Assembly: GCA_028278455.1 (NCBI GenBank)
Contig: JANQEH010000165.1
Coordinates: forward strand, 1-43,020
Direction: 5' to 3'
Origin: a bacterium
GTDB taxonomy: Bacteria > SM23-31
DNA length: 43,020 nt
Notes under the pieces: model-generated
What the model saw: the letters and a program-made list of their open reading frames with translations, nothing else
Database searches by the model: none
Told to the model about the DNA's origin: nothing
In this document: one piece after another, positions 34,083 through 42,960 of the stretch
How the letters are laid out: every line of letters begins with the position of its first letter
Position numbering within the stretch: the stretch's first letter is position 1
Made by a program: the position numbers and the translations under genes

Positions 34083-35546
34083 TTGAAATTAAGACAATTA
34101 CTAAAAGATGTAACAGGTCATGAAGAATACGGTGATATTGATATAGATATCAAATCAATTCAGTATGATTCAAGATTGATTTCACCGGGTGATCTATTCG
34201 TGGCAATAAAGGGGGGAACTTCTGACGGCCACGATTATATTGATGCAGCTATCAACAAGGGAGCCGCCGCTGTTGTGGGCGAGAATTACTTAAACGATTG
34301 CGGTGTTCCCTGCGTCCGGGTCGGAAATGCCCGTAAAGCGCTCGCGCAGTTATCCGGCGCCTATTACGGACATCCAGGACGCGATTTGACGATGATCGGA
34401 ATAACAGGTACTAACGGGAAAACGACTACTGCATACCTGATCAACAGTATCCTGACGGCAGGGGGGCTGTCAACAGGAATACTTGGAACGATCGATTACA
34501 GAGTTGGAAATGAGGAATTCCCGGCTAATTGGACTACACCCGAAACATCCGAGCTGCATCGCCTTCTCTCACTCATGAGGAAACAGAATGCTGAAGCTGT
34601 TATTATGGAGATCTCTTCTCATGCGCTTGATCAATTCCGAGTTGAAGGATTGGTTTTCAGAGTTGCTCTGTTCACCAATCTGACACAGGATCACCTGGAT
34701 TACCACCGGTCTATGGAAAACTACGAAGTTGCTAAACAACGACTCTTCAAACAGGTAGACTCCGTACAGGGCGAGAGTATTTTGAACGGAGACGATCCGG
34801 CGAGCAAGGGAATGGCAAAGCAGAACCATAGGCCGGCAGTTTTTTATTCAGCGGAGCCGGGAAAATCAGATATTTTCCCGGATTCCGCGGATTTTAATCT
34901 GAATGGAATTAAAGCGGTTCTTAACACACCTGCAGGCAGGATTAAAGTCGATTCAGGTATGATCGGGAAACACAATATTTATAACATCATGGCTGCTTCA
35001 GGAGCCGGGATAAGCATGAAAATACCGGTCGATATGATCGAAAAAGGGATAGCTGAACTCGATTGTGTCCCGGGTAGACTCGAGAAAGTCTTCGCCGGGC
35101 AGAATTTTGCGGTCCTTGTCGATTATGCTCATACTCCCGATGCCATGGAAAAAACCATTGATTCGATAAAACCACTGGTCAAGGGTAGATTGATAGTTGT
35201 ATTCGGCTGCGGTGGCGATAGAGACAGGGGAAAAAGGCCGATGATGGGCAGGATTGCCGAGTTAGGAAGTGATATTCCTATACTTACATCCGACAATCCC
35301 AGGACAGAAGATCCCCAAAAGATAATACTTGATGTTCTTGATGGTATCGAGAATAGAGATTCTATCGAATATCATATTGACAGAACTAAGGCAATACATT
35401 CAGCTTTAGATCTTGCCAAAGATGAAGACTGTGTTCTAATTCTCGGCAAGGGGCATGAAACTTATCAGGTTCTCGGCACGGAGAAGGTCTATTATGATGA
35501 CAGAAAGGTTGCACGGGAATTCCTGAAAAATAAATTTATGAATTAG
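34083..35546 (+). CDS. murE: UDP-N-acetylmuramoyl-tripeptide synthetase MurE (meso-DAP type)
   Basis: Cytosolic ATP-dependent ligase (487 aa) adding the third amino acid to UDP-MurNAc-L-Ala-D-Glu. Motifs: the family start KLRQLLKDV leading to YDSR (28-31), ATP loop G109-T-N-G-K-T-T-T116, TTPE (151-154), the expected carbamoylated lysine K218 (EVAKQRLF) and D404-N-P-R407 followed by TEDP. DNPR marks meso-diaminopimelate rather than lysine specificity. The start is a TTG (34083). No ATG could give the normal N-terminus, and the site before it is weak, so coupling to ftsI (stop 21 nt upstream) is likely. Confidence 0.95.
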   Translation: MKLRQLLKDVTGHEEYGDIDIDIKSIQYDSRLISPGDLFVAIKGGTSDGHDYIDAAINKGAAAVVGENYLNDCGVPCVRVGNARKALAQLSGAYYGHPGRDLTMIGITGTNGKTTTAYLINSILTAGGLSTGILGTIDYRVGNEEFPANWTTPETSELHRLLSLMRKQNAEAVIMEISSHALDQFRVEGLVFRVALFTNLTQDHLDYHRSMENYEVAKQRLFKQVDSVQGESILNGDDPASKGMAKQNHRPAVFYSAEPGKSDIFPDSADFNLNGIKAVLNTPAGRIKVDSGMIGKHNIYNIMAASGAGISMKIPVDMIEKGIAELDCVPGRLEKVFAGQNFAVLVDYAHTPDAMEKTIDSIKPLVKGRLIVVFGCGGDRDRGKRPMMGRIAELGSDIPILTSDNPRTEDPQKIILDVLDGIENRDSIEYHIDRTKAIHSALDLAKDEDCVLILGKGHETYQVLGTEKVYYDDRKVAREFLKNKFMN

Positions 35547-35553
35547 TGGAGAA

Positions 35554-36936
35554 ATGAAGGAAATTCAGTTAACAGATCTCCGCTCTTTATCGGGCGTAGT
35601 TGAAAAATCCCCCGATAAAGAAAATCGTTCTTTCTCAAATGTTTCAATTGACTCCCGGACAATCAATAAAGATGATATCTTCTTTGCTATCAGGGGAGAG
35701 AATCATGATGGTCATAAATTCATACCTGAAGTGATTTCCAAAGGAGTAACCACCTTGGTAGTCAATAACGATTTTGAGCCTGGTACTGGAGCAGTTGATG
35801 AAATCAGTGGAGATTTCAATCTTTTTAAAGTCCCCGATACATCCGAGGCATTGAGAGAGCTTGCAAATATCCATCGCAGAAAGTTCAATATACCAATTAT
35901 CGGAATTACCGGTACAAATGGTAAAACGACAACAAAGGAAATGATCTCTTCACTGCTCTCTTTGAAGCTGAATATAGTAAGATCAAGGGGAAATTTCAAT
36001 AATCTTTACGGCTTGCCGTTGACGATCTTCAATATTACCTCTGATACTGAAGCAGCGGTTCTCGAGATGGGGGCAAGTATCCCCGGTGAGATCGGAAAGC
36101 TATGTAAGATTGCTGAACCTGATTATGGATTGATAACCAATATTGGCAGAGGGCATATTGAATTCTTCAAGTCAAAGGATGAGGTACTCAATACTAAATC
36201 TGTATTGTTAAGTTCAGCATCTGTAAAAGGATTCATAAATGGCGATGATCCAATGCTTGCTACGCTAAAAAAAGATATGCCTGAATTAGTAACCTTCGGA
36301 CTTGGAAATCATAACGATCTGTTTGTTTCTAAGATGTATATAATGGAAAACGGCGGATATTCTTTCAGGCTGAAAGGTGAGATCGACTGCAGGCTGAATG
36401 TACCGGGAAAAATGAATGTCTTTAATGCGCTGGCAGCAGTCAGCATTGCCCGTGAACTCGGGATATCTGACGAAGATATTGTTCGGGGGCTCGGAGCTTT
36501 CAGGAGCTACAATCAGAGGCTCGAGATTTTATACTGGCAAAAGACAGTGATCATTAATGACACCTATAATGCTAATCCCGATTCGATGAGGGCAGCAATA
36601 GACATACTCTCTGAATATCCCTCTGAAGGAAGAAAATATGCTCTTTTGGGGGATATGCTGGAGCTTGGAGACACCTGTGTCGAAGAGCATTTATCTCTGG
36701 GAAGGTATCTTAAACAGAAAAACATAACAGGTGTTATTACTGTCGGAGAGCGTGCACGGAAAATAAGCGAGGCAGGAGAAAAGGAAAAGATCGATTTCAG
36801 CTGCCATGCATCAGATCATGACGAGGCTGCCGGAATATTGAGGGAAACGCTGAAAGATAAAGATGTTCTCCTTGTTAAGGGCTCAAGAGGCAGCAGAATG
36901 GAAAAATCATTATCAGCATTGATCGAACAGAATTGA
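35554..36936 (+). CDS. murF: UDP-N-acetylmuramoyl-tripeptide--D-alanyl-D-alanine ligase
   Basis: Cytosolic ligase of 460 aa that adds D-Ala-D-Ala, the last cytoplasmic peptide step. It shows the Mur ligase order: N-terminal domain with SIDSR (31-35) and FFAIRGENHDGHKFI, ATP loop G120-T-N-G-K-T-T-T127, a central domain with LEMGASIPGEIGKL, NYN-type INDTYNANPDSM, LGDMLELG, and a C-terminal domain with VKGSRGSRME. GTGGAG sits just before the ATG (2-3 nt spacing). It starts 7 nt after murE and is followed directly by murD. In most clusters mraY lies between murF and murD, but not here. Confidence 0.95.
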   Translation: MKEIQLTDLRSLSGVVEKSPDKENRSFSNVSIDSRTINKDDIFFAIRGENHDGHKFIPEVISKGVTTLVVNNDFEPGTGAVDEISGDFNLFKVPDTSEALRELANIHRRKFNIPIIGITGTNGKTTTKEMISSLLSLKLNIVRSRGNFNNLYGLPLTIFNITSDTEAAVLEMGASIPGEIGKLCKIAEPDYGLITNIGRGHIEFFKSKDEVLNTKSVLLSSASVKGFINGDDPMLATLKKDMPELVTFGLGNHNDLFVSKMYIMENGGYSFRLKGEIDCRLNVPGKMNVFNALAAVSIARELGISDEDIVRGLGAFRSYNQRLEILYWQKTVIINDTYNANPDSMRAAIDILSEYPSEGRKYALLGDMLELGDTCVEEHLSLGRYLKQKNITGVITVGERARKISEAGEKEKIDFSCHASDHDEAAGILRETLKDKDVLLVKGSRGSRMEKSLSALIEQN

Positions 36937-36948
36937 GAAGTGGAGAAA

Positions 36949-38313
36949 ATGAGGGATACTAAAGGAAAAAGAATATCTGTGCTTGGCGCAGGAAGAAGCG
37001 GACTTGCAGCGGCAAAGTTGTTACTCAGAAAAGGCGCAATCGTCTACTTGAGTGATATTCAGTATTCCGCGGAAGCAGAAGAAAAATGCAAAAACATAGA
37101 TGACAGGAACTTTCAGTTTGAACTGGGTGAACACTCGGAAAGACTATTTAATAAAACAGATATGTTTGTGATAAGCCCCGGTATACCTATGGATGTACCG
37201 GTAATGAAGAGAGCAAGAGATATGTATATACCTGTTTATGGAGAATTAGAAACTGCGTACTGGTTTTGTAAAAATCCTGTAATAGCTGTTACCGGTACCA
37301 ATGGAAAATCAACGGTAACTACGATGATCAAAGAGATCTTTGATTCGGCCGGCCGGCCTGCAGTAGCCGCCGGAAATATCGGATTGCCATTCTCAGATGT
37401 TGTTGACAGTGTAAGCGCAGATTCATTGATAGTGCTTGAAGTTTCCAGTTATCAGCTGGAAACTATCGAAACTTTTCATCCTAATGTATCGATAATCCTG
37501 AATATCACTCCCGACCATATTTATAGACACGGTACGATGGATGAATATATCAGATGTAAATTCAGGATATTTGAGAACCAGAATAAGGATGACATGCTGT
37601 TACTGAACGGTGATGAAGATACACTCGATATCAAAGTTATTGATAATAGCTCGAGCACATGGTTCTTCAGCGGTTCATCTCCTGTCTCAAACGGAGCGGG
37701 ATTTGAGGATGGAATTCTTTACTCATATTGCGACGGCGACGCATCTGAAATCATAGATGTAAATGAACTGCAAGTACCGGGAAAGCATAACATTGAAAAT
37801 GCTGCAGCAGCCTCTGCAGCAGCTGTATTTGCAGGTGTTGGGGATCTTTCTCTCATTGCCAAAGCCCTCAAATCCTTCAATGGACTTGAGCACAGGCTCG
37901 AATTTGTTATCTCGAATGAAGGGATCACTTTTGTCAATGATTCCAAAGCCACAAATCTCGACTCCCTGACTACAGCACTGAATGCTTACGACAGCAAAGT
38001 TATACTGCTGGCGGGAGGACAGGAAAAAGGTTCTGATTATACGACCATGATTGAACTCATTAGTGATAAAGTAAAGACACTCGTTTTGTACGGTGAATCC
38101 AGCACTAAGATGTTTTCAGCATGGGAGAATTGTGTTACTCCAGTGTTTAAAGCTGTGGATCTTTCAGATGCAGTAGCTAAAGCTAACAGGGAAGCTGGAA
38201 CGGGTGATATAGTGCTTCTGTCACCGGGCTGCCCCAGTTTTGATATGTTTACCGATTTCGAGCACAGAGGAAGAGAATACAAAAGGATTGTCAAGGCTTT
38301 GTTCAGTAATTAG
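36949..38313 (+). CDS. murD: UDP-N-acetylmuramoyl-L-alanine--D-glutamate ligase
   Basis: Cytosolic ligase (454 aa from this ATG) adding D-glutamate to UDP-MurNAc-L-Ala. Seen: the Rossmann-like start ISVLGAGRSGLAAAKLL, ISPGIP, ATP loop G116-T-N-G-K-S-T122, LEVSSYQLE, NITPDHIYRH, FVNDSKATN, and LSPGCPSFDMFTDFEHRG at the C-terminus. A GTG at 36940, 3 nt after the murF stop, is an in-frame alternative start. I prefer the ATG because GTGGAG before it repeats the arrangement at murF and the conserved domain begins soon after. The ftsW start follows 14 nt after the stop. Confidence 0.95.
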   Translation: MRDTKGKRISVLGAGRSGLAAAKLLLRKGAIVYLSDIQYSAEAEEKCKNIDDRNFQFELGEHSERLFNKTDMFVISPGIPMDVPVMKRARDMYIPVYGELETAYWFCKNPVIAVTGTNGKSTVTTMIKEIFDSAGRPAVAAGNIGLPFSDVVDSVSADSLIVLEVSSYQLETIETFHPNVSIILNITPDHIYRHGTMDEYIRCKFRIFENQNKDDMLLLNGDEDTLDIKVIDNSSSTWFFSGSSPVSNGAGFEDGILYSYCDGDASEIIDVNELQVPGKHNIENAAAASAAAVFAGVGDLSLIAKALKSFNGLEHRLEFVISNEGITFVNDSKATNLDSLTTALNAYDSKVILLAGGQEKGSDYTTMIELISDKVKTLVLYGESSTKMFSAWENCVTPVFKAVDLSDAVAKANREAGTGDIVLLSPGCPSFDMFTDFEHRGREYKRIVKALFSN

Positions 38314-38327
38314 AAATCTATTTAAGT

Positions 38328-39455
38328 ATGACAAAAAGTAAATACATAACCGATTATACCCTACTGCTGGCGGTCTTTGGACTCGTCTCCATTGGCGTGG
38401 TAATGGTCTATAGCGCAAGCTATGTAAAGGCAATGTCGAGCTATGGGGATAGCAATGTGTTCCTGATAAAACATATTGTCAGGGTAATAACCGGTCTGAT
38501 ACTGATGGCAATAACATTTCAGATCGATTACCGCCACTATCAAAAATTATCGAAAGCATTATTGCTGATTGCTGGTGTACTCCTTGTATATACGCTCGTG
38601 GTGGGTGTTACTATCAAAGGTGCATCAAGATGGCTGAATATTGCAGGATTCTCTCTTCAGCCTTCAGAGATAGCTAAATATGCTCTAATTTTTTATATGG
38701 CTGATAATATTACCAGAAAGCAGGACCGTTTGTCAGGCGGATTTTTTGACGGTTACTTCCCAATGCTTAGTGTTACGATTGTATTTGCTCTGCTTGTTCT
38801 AATGGAACCCGATTTCAGCAGCGCTTTTGTCATACTCTCTATAATTTTCATGATGTTCTTTATCGGGAATGTCAAGATTATCCATCTTGTCGGCACTGCC
38901 ATGGCAGCCTTGCCAGTACTCTTCCTCGCAATCGTCTATGAACCTTACAGGTTAAAAAGACTTCTAGCATATCTGAAACCCGACGCAGATCCGCTGGGAG
39001 CCGGGTATCATATCAGGCAGTCATTGATAAGTCTTGGCAGCGGTGGCCTATTCGGTGTAGGTATCGGAATGAGCAAGGAAAAGCTTTTATATCTCCCGGA
39101 ACCTTTTACGGATTTTATTTTTGCGATTCTCGGCGAGGAACTCGGTTTTTTCGGTGCTGTTCTTGTTCTGGGATCATTCCTGATAATTCTATGGCGTGGG
39201 CTGCTTATTGCAAAAAACTCTGAAGATATGTACGGAAAGCTACTTGCATCGGGTATAACGCTCAGTATAGTATTTGCCGCAATGGTCAATGTTGGTGTTG
39301 TATGTGGTCTTTTACCAACAACCGGTCTTACTATTCCCTTTATAAGTTACGGAGGAACATCTCTGGTGTTCACACTGGCCGCTACGGGAGTGCTTCTGAA
39401 CATTGCAAGGCAGAATTCGGAAGCTGCATTCAACAAAAAAAGAAGTGAGATTTGA
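38328..39455 (+). CDS. ftsW: Septal peptidoglycan polymerase FtsW (SEDS family)
   Basis: Integral membrane glycosyltransferase (375 aa, about ten hydrophobic helices) that polymerises lipid II together with FtsI. SEDS hallmarks: the N-terminal GVVMVYSAS, KGASRWL with SLQPSEIAK, LVLMEPDFSSAFVI (with the aspartate essential in SEDS enzymes), the PYRLKRL region, YHIRQSLISLGSGGLFGVG, PEPFTDFIFAILGEELGF, and the closing PTTGLTIPFISYGGTSL. The neighbourhood (dcw cluster with ftsI) favours FtsW over RodA. It ends 3 nt before murC, and the usual murG between these genes is missing. Confidence 0.95.
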   Translation: MTKSKYITDYTLLLAVFGLVSIGVVMVYSASYVKAMSSYGDSNVFLIKHIVRVITGLILMAITFQIDYRHYQKLSKALLLIAGVLLVYTLVVGVTIKGASRWLNIAGFSLQPSEIAKYALIFYMADNITRKQDRLSGGFFDGYFPMLSVTIVFALLVLMEPDFSSAFVILSIIFMMFFIGNVKIIHLVGTAMAALPVLFLAIVYEPYRLKRLLAYLKPDADPLGAGYHIRQSLISLGSGGLFGVGIGMSKEKLLYLPEPFTDFIFAILGEELGFFGAVLVLGSFLIILWRGLLIAKNSEDMYGKLLASGITLSIVFAAMVNVGVVCGLLPTTGLTIPFISYGGTSLVFTLAATGVLLNIARQNSEAAFNKKRSEI

Positions 39456-39458
39456 TAA

Positions 39459-40850
39459 TTGAGACTTGGAAAAATTAAAAATATTCATTTCGTGGGTGTA
39501 GGCGGTGCCGGAATGAACGGACTGGCCGAGATAATGAACAATCTCGGTTATACCGTAACAGGATCCGACCTGATTGAAAGTGGTGTTACAAGAAAACTCA
39601 GCGAAATAGGTGTAAAAATTTATATAGGTCATAAAGCTGAAAATATAACCGGTGCTGACGTGGTTGTATTTTCCGCAGCTGTTCCGCAGGATAATCCTGA
39701 ACTAACAAAAGCAAAGAAAAATAATATCCCGATAATCCGCAGAGCCGTGATGCTTGCCGAATTGATGAGGCTCAAGCACGGGATCTGCATTGCCGGTACG
39801 CATGGTAAAACTACTACCACCTCAATGATCGGCCAGATACTTACTGCAGGGAACCTCGATCCGACGATCGTAGTGGGTGGTAAATTAAAAAGCCTTGAAT
39901 CTCATGTCAGGCTGGGCACTGGTGAATTTTTGGTAGCTGAAGCAGATGAATATAACAGGTCTTTCCTGACCCTCTACCCTACTTTTGCCGTTATAACCAC
40001 TCTTGAAATGGAGCACTCGGACACTTATGAGGAACTGGGAAAGCTACAGGAAGCATTTATAGAGTTCGGTTCAAGAGTCCCATTTTACGGAGCCGTAATA
40101 GCCTGTATAGACGATCCGGGTGTTGGTAAGATACTACCTGAAATCGAAAGAAAAATCATTACGTACGGCATTTCGGACAAGGCGGAATACAGGCCTTCAG
40201 ACATAACTTTTGAAAAATTTGAATCGAGTTTCAAGGTTGAGCATAATGGACGATCCGTAGGTTATTTTACGATAAACCTGCCGGGATTGCACAATATAAA
40301 GAACGCGGTTGCTGCAATAGCAATATCTCAGGAACTTGAAATCCCGATTGAAATAGTAAGAGGAGCCCTTAAAGAATTTGCAGGTGTATTCAGAAGGTTT
40401 GAACTTAAGGATGAAATAAATGATATTATGGTTGTTGATGATTATGCTCATCATCCCACAGAAGTAAGGGCGAGTCTCAATGCCGCCCGAACCGGATGGA
40501 AAGACAGGCGGATAATTGCTGTATTTCAGCCTCATTTATACTCCAGAACCCGGGATTTCAGCAATGAATTCGGCGCCAGTTTCAACGATGCGGATAAAGT
40601 GATAGTAACAGATATTTATCCAGCCAGAGAAGAACCAATAAAAGGTATTACCGGGGCAATAATTGTAGAATCAGCAACTAAACAGGGGCATCCCGATATA
40701 GAATTTATTCGGGACAAGATGAAGGTAATAGATCATCTTTCTGAAACAGCGGAAGCCGGTGATATTTTCATTACACTCGGTGCAGGTGATGTCTGGGATA
40801 TCAGTGAAAGGCTGATCCTGAAACTTAAGAAAAAAACATGTTATTATTAG
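39459..40850 (+). CDS. murC: UDP-N-acetylmuramate--L-alanine ligase
   Basis: Cytosolic ligase (463 aa) that adds the first amino acid to UDP-MurNAc. The N-terminal nucleotide fold is IHFVGVGGAGMNGLAEI (9-25), followed by GSDLIESGVT, FSAAVP, ATP loop G113-T-H-G-K-T-T-T120 (the histidine marks MurC), EADEYNRSFL, DDYAHHPTEV, FQPHLYSRT, DIYPAREEP and ITLGAGDVW. Translation is best started at TTG 39459, 3 nt after the ftsW stop, because the first in-frame ATG would cut into the nucleotide fold. This short gap suggests coupling. murB and ddl, which often follow, are absent. Confidence 0.95.
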   Translation: MRLGKIKNIHFVGVGGAGMNGLAEIMNNLGYTVTGSDLIESGVTRKLSEIGVKIYIGHKAENITGADVVVFSAAVPQDNPELTKAKKNNIPIIRRAVMLAELMRLKHGICIAGTHGKTTTTSMIGQILTAGNLDPTIVVGGKLKSLESHVRLGTGEFLVAEADEYNRSFLTLYPTFAVITTLEMEHSDTYEELGKLQEAFIEFGSRVPFYGAVIACIDDPGVGKILPEIERKIITYGISDKAEYRPSDITFEKFESSFKVEHNGRSVGYFTINLPGLHNIKNAVAAIAISQELEIPIEIVRGALKEFAGVFRRFELKDEINDIMVVDDYAHHPTEVRASLNAARTGWKDRRIIAVFQPHLYSRTRDFSNEFGASFNDADKVIVTDIYPAREEPIKGITGAIIVESATKQGHPDIEFIRDKMKVIDHLSETAEAGDIFITLGAGDVWDISERLILKLKKKTCYY

Positions 40851-40860
40851 TGAGCAGAGT

Positions 40861-41643
40861 TTGAAAAAGAGATCAAAAAATAAGAAGAAAAAAACAATAT
40901 CTGCGAAAAAGTCATTAAAAGTTTTCGGTTATCTCTTTTTTTCAGTCGCTGTGATCATTGGACTCACAAAAGGGCTCCAATACTGGTATTCCAATTCAGA
41001 TATCTTTTATGTTTCAGGGATTGAAGTAAACGGAGCAACTATATTGACAATAGACGAGATCGAAGCTCTCATAGATATTTCGCCTGAACAGAGAATTAAT
41101 GATATTGAAGTAGAACCACTGAAATTAAAGATACTGGAAAATCCATTCATCGAAACTGTATCGATCGGCAGAAAATATCCAAGCACTATAAAAATCGATC
41201 TTGAAGAGAGGGAACCTGTTGCCTTCATTGCCTTCGACAAAGTATACCACATTGATGAAAAGGGTGTGATCCTTCCGAAATCAGTAAAAACCTCAGGATA
41301 TCCCGATTACCCGGTTATCACAGGTATCAATCCGGGACAGGTAAAGATTGGTGAAGCAGCAGACAACAGTGAGATCTTAAAAATCCTGGATTTCCTGAAA
41401 ACACTAAAATCAGATCTGCCGGGTATGGTGAACAAGATCTCCGAATTACATTATAACACTGATGGTGGTATATCGGTATTTCTATCAAATTCCGGGATAT
41501 GCATAGACTGTGGTTCTGACGATTTCAGAACAAAATTTGCGAGAATGGTCTTTTTCCTCGAATTTCTTGAAGACGATAACAGCGGGGAAAAGCTATCATA
41601 TATAAACCTTAATTATAAGGATATGATTGTAGTTAAAGAATAA
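40861..41643 (+). CDS. ftsQ: Cell division protein FtsQ
   Basis: Bitopic divisome protein of 260 aa: a strongly basic cytoplasmic N-terminus (1-18, almost all Lys/Arg/Ser), one membrane helix (about 20-40), a POTRA domain (about 51-120, FYVSGIEVNGATIL to ILENPFIETVSIGRKYPSTI) and an FtsQ/DivIB beta domain (REPVAFI, VYHIDEKGVILP, YPVITGI). It bridges early and late divisome proteins with FtsL. The start is TTG at 40861, 10 nt after murC, and no ATG occurs early in the frame. Confidence 0.92.
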   Translation: MKKRSKNKKKKTISAKKSLKVFGYLFFSVAVIIGLTKGLQYWYSNSDIFYVSGIEVNGATILTIDEIEALIDISPEQRINDIEVEPLKLKILENPFIETVSIGRKYPSTIKIDLEEREPVAFIAFDKVYHIDEKGVILPKSVKTSGYPDYPVITGINPGQVKIGEAADNSEILKILDFLKTLKSDLPGMVNKISELHYNTDGGISVFLSNSGICIDCGSDDFRTKFARMVFFLEFLEDDNSGEKLSYINLNYKDMIVVKE

Positions 41644-41665
41644 TATTATATAGAAGGAGTGTCAT

Positions 41666-42901
41666 ATGGCGGAAAAAGACATAATCGTTGGTCTTGATAT
41701 CGGTACAACCAAAATATGTGTAATAATCGCCGAAAAAGGTAAGTTTGAAGAGATCAAAATACTTGGCGTAGGCACAAGCCCTTCCCATGGTCTCCGAAGA
41801 GGTGTTGTAATAAATATTGATAAGACATGCCAATCGATCCAGAAAGCCGTCCAGGATGCAGAAAGAATGGCTGGAGTCGAAGTCAAATCGGTCTACGCAG
41901 GTATAGCAGGTGATCATATCCGCAGCCTGAATTCACGTGGTATCGTGGCAGTGTCAAGAGAGAACAACGAGATTCAGGAAGACGATGTCGACAGAGCAAT
42001 CGATGCGGCAAAAGCTATATCTATGCCTATTGACAGGGAGATTATCCACATCCTGCCGCAGCAGTTCATTATTGACGACCAGGATGGGATCCATGAACCT
42101 ATCGGTATGTCGGGAGTGAGGCTGGAAGTTGAAGCTCATATTGTAACAGGAGCCATCACTTCTGCCCAGAATATTTATAAAAGTGTTGAGCGAGCCTGTT
42201 ACAATGTTCACGACCTCGTGCTGGAACCCCTTGCTTCGAGTTACTCAGTCCTTGCAGATGATGAAAAGAAACTCGGTGTAGGCCTGATAGACATCGGTGG
42301 AGGCACAACGGATGTAGCGCTTTTTTTCGAGAAAACAATAAGATATACCAAGGTAATTTCACTTGGCGGAAACCATGTAACTAATGATATTGCAATAGGA
42401 TTGAGGACTCCGCCCGAACAGGCAGAAAAGATCAAGATCGATCACGGCTGCTGCTACCTGCCTGGTATTTCTGAAGAAGAGTATATCGAGGTTCCAAGCG
42501 TAGCGGGAAGAGAACCGCGGAAGGTATCGAAGACCATATTAACCAGGATTATTCAGCCGAGGATGGAAGAGATCTTCACTCTTGCATACAGGGAGATAAA
42601 AAAATCGGACGTGGTAGAACTTCTGACATCCGGTCTTGTGCTCACGGGCGGATGCAGCCTGATCCCCGGAGCTGTAGAACTTGCCGAGGAGATATTCGAT
42701 ATGCCCGTAAGGCTTGGAATACCTACAGGTATTGAAGGTATCGTAGATACGGTGAAAAATCCTATGTACGCAACCGGTGTAGGCCTTGTACTATATGGTG
42801 ATGTGAACAGGTCTGAAGGTGATCAGTATAAAGGTGATGATGAGCATGTCTATAATACGATAGTCGAGAAATTTAAAGGTATAATTTCGGATTTCTTTTA
42901 A
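41666..42901 (+). CDS. ftsA: Cell division protein FtsA
   Basis: Actin-like membrane anchor for the FtsZ ring (411 aa). ATPase motifs: GLDIGTTKICVIIAE (8-22), LIDIGGGTTDVALF (near 206-219) and LTGGCSLIPGAVELAEEIF near the C-terminus. The FtsA-specific 1C/SHS2 region is about 85-165 (VKSVYAGIAGDHI, then VEAHIVTGA). The last residues, IVEKFKGIISDFF, form an amphipathic helix suited to membrane targeting. AAGGAG lies 6 nt before the ATG. It is followed after 59 nt by ftsZ. Confidence 0.96.
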   Translation: MAEKDIIVGLDIGTTKICVIIAEKGKFEEIKILGVGTSPSHGLRRGVVINIDKTCQSIQKAVQDAERMAGVEVKSVYAGIAGDHIRSLNSRGIVAVSRENNEIQEDDVDRAIDAAKAISMPIDREIIHILPQQFIIDDQDGIHEPIGMSGVRLEVEAHIVTGAITSAQNIYKSVERACYNVHDLVLEPLASSYSVLADDEKKLGVGLIDIGGGTTDVALFFEKTIRYTKVISLGGNHVTNDIAIGLRTPPEQAEKIKIDHGCCYLPGISEEEYIEVPSVAGREPRKVSKTILTRIIQPRMEEIFTLAYREIKKSDVVELLTSGLVLTGGCSLIPGAVELAEEIFDMPVRLGIPTGIEGIVDTVKNPMYATGVGLVLYGDVNRSEGDQYKGDDEHVYNTIVEKFKGIISDFF

Positions 42902-42960
42902 TGGATATGGAATTACATAAGAAAATTTAATAATACAATAATATATCAGGAGGACTTACC

